A stretch of DNA of 8,679 bases from JBDTRY01 sp039931435. GTDB lineage: Bacteria; Acidobacteriota; Thermoanaerobaculia; Gp7-AA8. Location: NCBI GenBank assembly GCA_039931435.1, contig JBDTRY010000170.1:1-8679 (forward strand), written 5' to 3'. Position 1 is the stretch's first letter, and the number at the start of each line of letters is the position of its first letter. Both the position numbers and the translations under genes were made by a program. Shown here one piece after another: positions 1 to 6,132 of the stretch. A model generated the notes under the pieces. That model ran no database searches. It saw nothing but the letters and a program-made list of their open reading frames with translations, and had not been told where the DNA came from.

Positions 1-1715
1 CTGCTTCCCGTCTGACGCCGATCGGGTTCCGTCGCGACATCAAGCTCTTCCTGGCAGCTCTGGCCGGATTTCTCGTTGTCATCATTCTCACGCTGCTCGT
101 TCTTCTGCTGAACATGACAGCGACAGCTTCGGACCAGCTTCGGGAGCGCTGGCGGCTGTCGACAGAAGTGGCCAGCGACGAGATCGCGGCATACTCGGCG
201 GCCACCAACGGCCCGCCCCTGAACAAAAGCACGCTCGATTCTCTGCGGGCCCGCTATCAGATCAACGGCATCATCTTCCACCCGCCGGCGGGAAATCCGA
301 TCCGTTCCGGCTACGATCTTGTCGATGAGCACAGCGAGTTGCTGCACAAGCAGTCTCCTGCCGGTCCGATCGACTTCATCTTCGACGCCTCGCAGCTTCA
401 AGGCATTCAACGCCTTTTCCGCTGGACGGCGGGCATCTCGCTGGCCTCGACCATGCTGGCCACTCTGTTGCTGGTCTTCTACCTTCCCCGCATCCTCCGG
501 CCCATCGAGGAAATGCTGGCCCAGGCCGAAAGCCTCGGCGATCGCGCGCCGCATGTCGATGAAGCGCAGTATCTGATCGAGACCTTCCGCTCGTCGATCA
601 GCACCTTGAAAATTCAGGAACGAGAACTGAAGCGCCTCCACGAACTGGAGAGAACGAGGGCGGACGATCTGCAGAGAATCACCGCCACGCTCACCCGCAG
701 CCTCACGTCCGGATTCATAGCTCTCGACCAGAGCCGGAAGGTAGTCGACATCAATCAGGCGGCCCGGGAAATTCTTCATCTTTCCGCCGACGACGACGTC
801 AGCGGCCGGGAGATTCCGGAAGTGTTCGGAGATGGACCGTTCGCGGAACGGCTGCGGGAGGCCATCGACGACCGTCAGAATGTCTCCCGGGTTGAGGTAG
901 CACATTCATCGGGCGGCGAAGTTGTGACCGTAGGGCTGACCACGGTGCCCCTGATGGGAGAAGACGAAAAATTTCTGGGCGTCATCGCTCTCTTTGCCGA
1001 TCTCACCCCGATCAAGCTGCTCGAGCACCGCGTCCGGGACATGAAGAACCTGGCCGATCTCGGTGAAATCTCCGCGGGGATCGCCCACGAGTTCAGAAAC
1101 TCCCTGGCCACCATTCTCGGGTACATAAGACTTGCCAGCCGCGAACAGCTTCCCGAGGGAGCGTCCCAGCGGTTGCAAAAGGCGGAAGCGGAAGCTGCGC
1201 TGCTCTCGGGTGCGGTCGAGGGCCTGCTCAACTTCGCCCGTCCCATGAAGCTCGACAACAGCGAGCTGGATCTGGGGGAAGTGGTCCGGGAAGTCGCCGA
1301 GAAAATTCGCGATCAATCGGAGGCGGTCCCCATCAACATGGATCTTCAGCCAACGATGATTTCCGGGGACCGCGGTCTGCTCACGAGGGCTCTGGAAAAT
1401 GTCGTCAGAAACGCCGTGGAATCCGTGATTGCCAGGGGCGAGAACGGCGCCGTCCGCCTTCGATGCCGCCCGCGACCCTGGCCCCGGCTGGAGATCAGTG
1501 ACGACGGGATTGGCTTCGATCCCGATGACGCTCCGCGGCTGCTCCTGCCCTTTCAGTCCGAGAAACCCAGCGGCATGGGACTGGGACTGCCCCTGGCCAG
1601 AAAGATCGTGCTGCTGCACGGAGGAACTCTCACGCTGAACGGCAGACCTGGCGCAGGCGCCACCGTGCTCATGGAGTTTCCCCCCGAGGGCGCGCTCGGG
1701 AACCGAAAGGCCTGA
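1..1715 (+). CDS. Membrane-bound PAS-domain sensor histidine kinase, 5' end outside the window
   Basis: Partial gene: the frame is open from base 3, and 37 codons upstream of the first ATG (position 114) encode a clear transmembrane helix (visible residues 15-36, FLVVIILTLLVLLL), so the true start lies before the window. Of 570 visible residues, about 37-140 form a probable periplasmic sensor domain. A second membrane helix (about 141-161) is followed by a HAMP-like linker with the usual proline (RPIEEM), a coiled segment and a PAS domain (about 223-342). HisKA follows, with the phosphoacceptor His362 in AHEFRNSLATI, where Ser replaces the usual Pro of HEIRNPL. HATPase_c has the N box (NVVRNAVESV, Asn470), G1 (DDGIGFD, about 500), a PF motif and G2 (GMGLGLPLARKI). 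It should autophosphorylate on His and pass phosphate to a response regulator; none is visible here. The catalytic half resembles NtrB/PilS-type kinases, but two membrane helices with a periplasmic domain differ from the six-helix PilS of Pseudomonas. It lies 165 bp upstream of a pilin operon on the same strand, so pilus-related signalling is possible but inferred only from position. Confidence 0.93.
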   Translation, partial: ASRLTPIGFRRDIKLFLAALAGFLVVIILTLLVLLLNMTATASDQLRERWRLSTEVASDEIAAYSAATNGPPLNKSTLDSLRARYQINGIIFHPPAGNPIRSGYDLVDEHSELLHKQSPAGPIDFIFDASQLQGIQRLFRWTAGISLASTMLATLLLVFYLPRILRPIEEMLAQAESLGDRAPHVDEAQYLIETFRSSISTLKIQERELKRLHELERTRADDLQRITATLTRSLTSGFIALDQSRKVVDINQAAREILHLSADDDVSGREIPEVFGDGPFAERLREAIDDRQNVSRVEVAHSSGGEVVTVGLTTVPLMGEDEKFLGVIALFADLTPIKLLEHRVRDMKNLADLGEISAGIAHEFRNSLATILGYIRLASREQLPEGASQRLQKAEAEAALLSGAVEGLLNFARPMKLDNSELDLGEVVREVAEKIRDQSEAVPINMDLQPTMISGDRGLLTRALENVVRNAVESVIARGENGAVRLRCRPRPWPRLEISDDGIGFDPDDAPRLLLPFQSEKPSGMGLGLPLARKIVLLHGGTLTLNGRPGAGATVLMEFPPEGALGNRKA

Positions 1716-1736
1716 CGAGAGCCCTGCGCAAACTGA

Positions 1737-1852
1737 TACAATTTGTAACAAAAAGTCGGACCCTAGTCACGTCCAACGAATGCCGTCAATGACATTAAAC
1801 TCAGTGTTATAAATGAGATAGCCCCACAGAAGCCACGACGGCATCGTCAATG
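1737..1852 (+). promoter_or_regulatory. Putative promoter/regulatory region of the minor-pilin operon
   Basis: This is the only substantial gap before the operon, and it is AT-richer than its surroundings. It contains TGTTATAAA (1805-1813), a match to an extended -10 (TGnTATAAT, 5/6 in the core). No good -35 lies 16-18 bp upstream; ATGACA (1789-1794) is a 5/6 match but only 13 bp away. Transcription would start near 1820, giving a leader of about 60 nt. Around the -10 lie a direct repeat CGTCAATG (1784-1791 and 1845-1852), an inverted pair ATGCCGTC (1780-1787) / GACGGCAT (1837-1844), and a small palindrome TACAA-T-TTGTA (1737-1747). These could be regulator sites, but each is short enough to arise by chance. 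No sigma-54 (-24 GG/-12 GC) promoter was found, although PilSR-type control of pilin genes often uses one. Confidence 0.4.
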
Positions 1853-1880
1853 CAGTAGAGCGTCCCGCTTCCTTACAAAT

Positions 1881-2396
1881 ATGAGACGAACACGTGGATT
1901 CTCGCTCGTGGAGTTGCTGGTGGTGATGGCAATGATCGGAATCATTGCCGTGATCTCGGCACCGGCTTTTCTCAATTTCTCACGAGCGAGCAGCATGCGT
2001 GCGTCGCTCCTGGGTTTTTCCAGTGATTTCCGCGATCTGCGGCAGGTGGCCATCACCCGCAGCATCCGGGTGAAGATGAGCTTCGCAGCTGGCGGCCCGA
2101 CCAATACCCGCTATGTGGCCTTCGAGTCCACGGACGGGGGCACGACCTGGACGAACCTGCTGGCACCGAGGAAGACATTTCCCAGAAGTCTGGAGAAGGG
2201 CGTGTACTTTCAGTCCACGACGTACACGGACATCGCCGGAGACAGCGACAGTCGACCGGACATCGTCTTCTTCCCCAACGGTTCGGTGACTTCCGGCACG
2301 GTAGTCCTGCGTACGGACTGGGACATCGCCTTCAACAACTACAGCATTGCCGTCGGTCCTGTCGGTCAGATGACAACAACGAAATCACACGTGTAG
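1881..2396 (+). CDS. fimT: GspH/FimT(FimU)-type minor pseudopilin
   Basis: 171-aa prepilin, first gene of the minor-pilin operon. It has a six-residue basic leader (MRRTRG), the prepilin peptidase site G6|F7, the conserved Glu at mature position 5 (FSLVE, Glu11), and a continuous hydrophobic alpha1-N helix to about residue 30. The C-terminal half has the GspH/FimT beta-domain pattern: a D-I-V-F-F-P-N-G-S-V stretch (127-136), then VVLR and a final YSIAVGPVGQM strand. Length is normal for the family (about 150-190). In characterised systems FimU/GspH links the tip complex of minor pilins to the pilus shaft. It acts at the inner membrane before assembly, after cleavage and N-methylation by PilD. 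Start choice: this ATG is the only one that gives a correct leader, and no alternative start codon lies just upstream. No Shine-Dalgarno is evident (CCGCTTCCTTACAAAT precedes it), unlike the three genes downstream. FimT versus FimU naming cannot be settled from sequence alone. Confidence 0.9.
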   Translation: MRRTRGFSLVELLVVMAMIGIIAVISAPAFLNFSRASSMRASLLGFSSDFRDLRQVAITRSIRVKMSFAAGGPTNTRYVAFESTDGGTTWTNLLAPRKTFPRSLEKGVYFQSTTYTDIAGDSDSRPDIVFFPNGSVTSGTVVLRTDWDIAFNNYSIAVGPVGQMTTTKSHV

Positions 2397-2404
2397 GAAA
2401 CAGA

Positions 2405-2995
2405 ATGAATCCTTGCATTCGAGATCGAGCGCGCAGCGAAGGCGGATACAGCCTGATCGAGACCATCCTGGCCATGGCCATCATGGGCTTCGTCATTCTC
2501 TCGGTGGCCACGCTCTTCTTTTTCGGCCGGCGGAACGTCTACAGCGGAAAGCAGATGACACAGGCCATCTCCATCGGCACGCGTGTCATGGAAGACATCT
2601 CCAGCATCAACAAGCGCGCCATCTACAACGGGGCCTTCAACATCGCTGACAACGCCACCGGCACCTCGATCGTCGTGAACGGCGTGACTTACGCCAACAG
2701 CAAGATCCGATCGACGAAGTCCAACGTCATGACCTCGCCCCCGGCCGACATCAGCACGGAGCTGACGGGGTCCACCACGCCCACGGGGCCTTCCCTTCTG
2801 ACGAAATGGAATACACAGGTCGGAAGCACTTTGCAGGACGGCTCCGTGACCATGATCCTCACGCCTGTCGAGGATCCGACCAACACTCCCGCCCAGTTTC
2901 AGACCGCTACGATCATGCGCGTCCGGGTCATCGTTCAGTGGCGCGAAGCCCGGCGCCTGCGCAACATCACGCTCGATTCCGTCAAGCCTTTCTGA
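2405..2995 (+). CDS. pilV: PilV-type minor prepilin
   Basis: 196-aa prepilin. The 14-residue leader ends G13-G14, cleavage is at G14|Y15, Glu5 is present in YSLIE (Glu19), and the helix ILAMAIMGFVILSVATLFFF follows. The short globular part ends in a beta strand, MRVRVIVQWREARRLRNITL, the usual V-x-V-x-W...R-x-x-x-L finish of PilV-like proteins. PilV is part of the minor-pilin complex (with FimU, PilW and PilX) that primes pilus assembly in the inner membrane and is carried at the tip. The ATG is 8 bp after the stop of the preceding gene and is preceded by AGGAAACAG (2395-2403), an adequate ribosome binding site that overlaps that stop; translational coupling is likely. Length and structure are ordinary for the family. 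Assignment to PilV rests on the N-terminus, size and second place in the fimU-pilV-pilW-pilX order, not on a distinctive motif; PilE- or GspI-like naming remains possible. Confidence 0.85.
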   Translation: MNPCIRDRARSEGGYSLIETILAMAIMGFVILSVATLFFFGRRNVYSGKQMTQAISIGTRVMEDISSINKRAIYNGAFNIADNATGTSIVVNGVTYANSKIRSTKSNVMTSPPADISTELTGSTTPTGPSLLTKWNTQVGSTLQDGSVTMILTPVEDPTNTPAQFQTATIMRVRVIVQWREARRLRNITLDSVKPF

Positions 2996-3004
2996 GGAAC
3001 TGCC

Positions 3005-6000
3005 ATGAATTCCAATGCACACAATCACACGTCCGAGCGGGGAGTTTCGCTGGTGGAGATGCTCATCGCCATCACCATCATGATCGTCATCATCGTCGCT
3101 GCTCTCCTGATCTACGACAGCAGCAACAAGGTCTTCAAGAAGTCCAGCGAGTCGGCGGACATGCAGCAGAACACGCGCGTGGCCTACGAGAAGATCGTGG
3201 CCGACGTGCGCATGGCCGGATTCGACTACAAAAGGGGCGGCCGCGTCTCGGCTACGGGCGCCGCGGCCTGGGCACCGACCCGCGCCTACATCTCCGGAAC
3301 GATCGTCACGCCCATCTCCCCCAACGGTCACAACTACCGGGCCACGAACGGCGGAACGAGCAATGCCACGGCACCCACCTGGCCCACCGGGAGCGGAGCG
3401 ACCGTCGCCGAAGGGGGCGCCTCGACCGTTGTCTGGCAGGAAACGGGTTCCGTAGTTTACGAACAGCCCGATGAACAGATCGAGCTGGCCGGAACCAGTG
3501 CCCTTACCATCCGCGGCAACTTCGACTACGACGCCGGAGAAACCGGCGACGTCGATCACGGGCGGGAACCGAACCTGGAGAGTGCCAGCTTCCCGGTTGT
3601 CACGACCGGCAACTCGGAGATCGTGACCTACGCTCTGCGCTCGAACGACAACACAAAGAACACCGACTCGCTCACCTTTTACGCGGACGTGAACGCTTCC
3701 GGGAGTCCCACGCGCCGGGCCTTTCCGGGCGGTGCGGCGGAGCGACTCATTACCATTCCCACCGTCGATCTGACCAACGTCAACCCCCCCTATACTCTCT
3801 ATCGCTTCACCCTCGCCGACAACGGCTCGATCGTCTCCACGCCGCTCGCGGACAATATCCGCAGCCTGAACTTCGACTACTTCGAGGATGGGGCCGCCAC
3901 GAAGGCCTTGACCGATCTCGCCGGAGCCGCAGCTCCGAACGTCGGTGGCGGCGGCCAGTACAATCCTGCCACTCCCAGCGCTACGATCAACGAGCGCATC
4001 ATCCGTTCGAAAATCCGCGCCGTGCGCGTTCGCCTCGTGGGTATGAATCCTCAGCCCGACGGCTCCTTCGTCGATGCGGCCGATACGGCCGCTACGAACT
4101 ATCGCAAGTTCGCCGTGGAGAGCGTCGTCGTTCCCAGGAACCTCGGGAAGGTGGGTATTCCGGAAACGGAAGGCGATCCTCCGGAGCCCCCGACGATCAC
4201 CAGCGTCTACTATGGCTATTGCGGGATCGCCGTCATCAACTGGTCCACAGGAACGGGCACGACTGCAGCCACGTATGCCATCCTCTACGACACTTCGCCG
4301 ACGGGATCGTTCGCCAACGCCCTCTCCGCCGGGTTCGCCACCACCTACGCGGTCAATCTGACCAGCGCCACGAATCTCGACGCCCATTTCTACTTCCGCG
4401 TGCGGGCCACGAATACAGTGGGCAGCACCCTTTCCACGAATACCATCGACGTCGATCTTAAGAACGTCACCAAGCCCAGCCCGCCCACAACGGTCGTGGC
4501 CTCCGGCGGTGGCGGCGGGGCGCCGGCAGCTGTGGCGAACCAGGTTGCCCTGACATGGACAACACCGGGCACAAACGCCTCGGGCGCGCCGGCAGCAACT
4601 CCGTCCGGAGTTGCCACTCCGCTGAACTTCCCCACGGAGATCGCCGGATTCCGGATCTATCGCGGACTGACCAGCAACTTCACAGCCGCTGTGGGGAACA
4701 TGGTCGTGGATGAATCCACGGCAACAAACCGGCCCATTGGAGATGGCGTCGGTAACTTCATCTGGACAGATCTCAACGCAGCGAACTGCAAGAATTACTA
4801 CTACCGCGTGCAGACGGTCGAGTTCTGCGCGGCGGACGCAAACTTCAACAACCCCGCCGACGTGAACCAGTCCATCAGCGTCGAATCCCCGGTTTCGGCC
4901 AGCGCAGGCATCCTCGGTCAAGCGACCAGCGCCATTGCGCCGCAGGCACCGACGTCACTGACGGTGGACGGTGTTACCAGCGTCTGTAATGGGGGTACGA
5001 ACCTCTGTACGATAAATATGAACTGGCGCAAAACCGTCCTGGACACGGCCAGCAATCCCATCGTGGTAGACATCTATAACGTTTACCGTCAGCAGAAGAA
5101 AAACGGTGTTGCTGTGGGCGGGGTGACGCTGATCGGCACAGTGAACAACGCCGACGTGATTCCGGGCGTGGCCGTGCCCTACAGCGATAGTACGGCCACC
5201 TACAAAGACCTCGGCGACGGAATTCAGTACACATACGAGTACACCGTCAAAGCCTCGCAGTGCTCGATCGAGAGTGCGGCCTCGGCCAAAGCGGACTTCC
5301 CCGTTCCCTGCTCCTTCACCGGATCAATCATTATTGAGACAGGCGCCACGGCTGGCGACGGCCTCACCTCCGGAACTGCCTGGGTCATGAACGGCGGCGA
5401 CGGCATCGAAGTTCAGCCACCGTCGCTGGGCGCCCTGACCGCAGTGACTGTCGACGTTTACGCCGGTTCGACTCTCATCGCCACGTCGACCGATACCACC
5501 TCACCGTTCCAGTTCCCATGGATCGACCGCGTCGACGGGACCGTCTACCGCCTGGTGTTCACCATCGCCGACAATGCTTCGCCCGCCTGTATCGAGCAGC
5601 TCGAGCGCTACGTGCAGGACGAAGTTGCTCCGAACTGCACCTTGTCCGTAGACAATCCGGACGGCAGCATCTTCACCAACAGCGGCTACGTTTTCACGCT
5701 CAACATGACCAATTCCGCGACTGAGGCACTGAATCTGGACGCCATCCGGGTGACGTGGATGAAACCGAACCGCGTGGGATGGCGGAAAACAACGGGCGCG
5801 GACACAAACCAGGTCACGCTCAACGGAAAGGACTTCACTCCCTTCACCGGAGCGACATCCGGAACGGCGGTGATCAATCTCAGCACTCCGCCCGCTGGAC
5901 TGAATACCACCGATACATCCGTACCGGCCAGCGGAACACGGACAGCATTGTTCAACTTCGTAAAGACCGCCAACGGCAGCGGCAGCACCATTGGCCTGGG

Positions 6001-6124
6001 CAGCATCACCAGCATCTGCGTGCAGTACAAACGTGTTTCGACAGGTTCGTTCCAGTACAACTGCCGCATTCTCGACAGCTCGGGGACGGATGCCTCCACC
6101 AACAATCCGACCAGCTGTAACTGA
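3005..6124 (+). CDS. pilW: Giant PilW-type minor pilin with C-terminal fibronectin III/Ig-like array
   Basis: 1039-aa prepilin, roughly three times the usual PilW length. The leader ends R12-G13, cleavage is at G13|V14, Glu5 is in VSLVE (Glu18), and the helix runs to about residue 37. The PilW globular domain follows (TRVAYEKIVADVRMAGFDY at 57-75; NIRSLNFDYF at 284-293; IRAVRVRLVGM at 337-347; end at VVVPRNLG, about 374-381). A Trp-bounded module (89-144) is inserted in it. The extension is about 383-1039. It begins with three FN3-like domains: about 393-487, 490-638 (Gly5 stretch at 501-505, FRIYRG core) and 645-769 (IYNVYRQ core). An Ig-like beta domain (about 770-878) and a further beta-rich domain (about 879-1039) complete it. 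There are 12 Cys, all after residue 405, suggesting disulfides formed outside the cytoplasm. PilW normally joins the PilV/PilX/FimU priming complex at the pilus tip; the array would be surface-exposed and could bind a substrate or partner, which is inference. SD GAGGA (2994-2998) overlaps the upstream stop. Domain limits are approximate. Confidence 0.88.
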   Translation: MNSNAHNHTSERGVSLVEMLIAITIMIVIIVAALLIYDSSNKVFKKSSESADMQQNTRVAYEKIVADVRMAGFDYKRGGRVSATGAAAWAPTRAYISGTIVTPISPNGHNYRATNGGTSNATAPTWPTGSGATVAEGGASTVVWQETGSVVYEQPDEQIELAGTSALTIRGNFDYDAGETGDVDHGREPNLESASFPVVTTGNSEIVTYALRSNDNTKNTDSLTFYADVNASGSPTRRAFPGGAAERLITIPTVDLTNVNPPYTLYRFTLADNGSIVSTPLADNIRSLNFDYFEDGAATKALTDLAGAAAPNVGGGGQYNPATPSATINERIIRSKIRAVRVRLVGMNPQPDGSFVDAADTAATNYRKFAVESVVVPRNLGKVGIPETEGDPPEPPTITSVYYGYCGIAVINWSTGTGTTAATYAILYDTSPTGSFANALSAGFATTYAVNLTSATNLDAHFYFRVRATNTVGSTLSTNTIDVDLKNVTKPSPPTTVVASGGGGGAPAAVANQVALTWTTPGTNASGAPAATPSGVATPLNFPTEIAGFRIYRGLTSNFTAAVGNMVVDESTATNRPIGDGVGNFIWTDLNAANCKNYYYRVQTVEFCAADANFNNPADVNQSISVESPVSASAGILGQATSAIAPQAPTSLTVDGVTSVCNGGTNLCTINMNWRKTVLDTASNPIVVDIYNVYRQQKKNGVAVGGVTLIGTVNNADVIPGVAVPYSDSTATYKDLGDGIQYTYEYTVKASQCSIESAASAKADFPVPCSFTGSIIIETGATAGDGLTSGTAWVMNGGDGIEVQPPSLGALTAVTVDVYAGSTLIATSTDTTSPFQFPWIDRVDGTVYRLVFTIADNASPACIEQLERYVQDEVAPNCTLSVDNPDGSIFTNSGYVFTLNMTNSATEALNLDAIRVTWMKPNRVGWRKTTGADTNQVTLNGKDFTPFTGATSGTAVINLSTPPAGLNTTDTSVPASGTRTALFNFVKTANGSGSTIGLGSITSICVQYKRVSTGSFQYNCRILDSSGTDASTNNPTSCN
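3269..3436 (+). repeat. Trp-bounded inserted module, copy 1 (in the PilW-type gene)
   Basis: Encodes residues 89-144 of the PilW-type protein. Pattern: W-x(4)-AY-x-SG-x-IV ... NG-x-x-YRAT-x-x-GTS-x-AT-x-P-x-WPT-x-x-GATV-x-x-GG ... W. The same pattern recurs in the PilX-type protein encoded at 6997-7200. At DNA level the best-kept stretch (3380-3417 against 7153-7190) matches at about 27 of 38 positions by eye, including CGGAGCGAC in both, so the copies are related but old or independently acquired. From general knowledge, similar short W...Y...W modules occur in phage tail proteins and resemble small carbohydrate-binding modules; that resemblance is by memory and unverified. Confidence 0.6.
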
Positions 6125-6132
6125 GGTCAGCC

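Noticed and set aside
114..116. ATG at 114 as the kinase start
   Set aside because: Starting here would cut off the in-frame transmembrane helix encoded at about 45-110, and the frame is open to the window edge.
906..1751. 281-codon open frame on the - strand across the kinase HisKA/ATPase region
   Set aside because: In phase antisense to the kinase codons, whose conserved H, N and G boxes prove the + strand reading.
1716..1880. Sigma-54 promoter ahead of the pilin genes
   Set aside because: No GG-N10-GC pair with TGGCAC/TTGC-like context was found on the + strand in the gap.
3060..3105. Apparent ATC/ATG/GTC trinucleotide repeat
   Set aside because: It encodes the Ile/Val-rich prepilin helix; codon-level low complexity, not a repeat array or CRISPR.
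2806..3474. Alternative + strand frame with a His-rich stretch spanning the PilV/PilW junction
   Set aside because: The His/Asp run is the shifted reading of the ATC/GTC-rich codons of the PilW transmembrane helix; both overlapping genes have better evidence.
2366..4921. 851-codon open frame on the - strand across the PilV and PilW genes
   Set aside because: It lies in exact antisense codon register with both genes (the two share the same phase). Antisense stops then need sense TTA, CTA or TCA codons, which are rare in this GC-rich DNA. The product is a Gly/Arg/Asp/Val-rich mix without domain features, whereas the + strand proteins are clearly prepilins.
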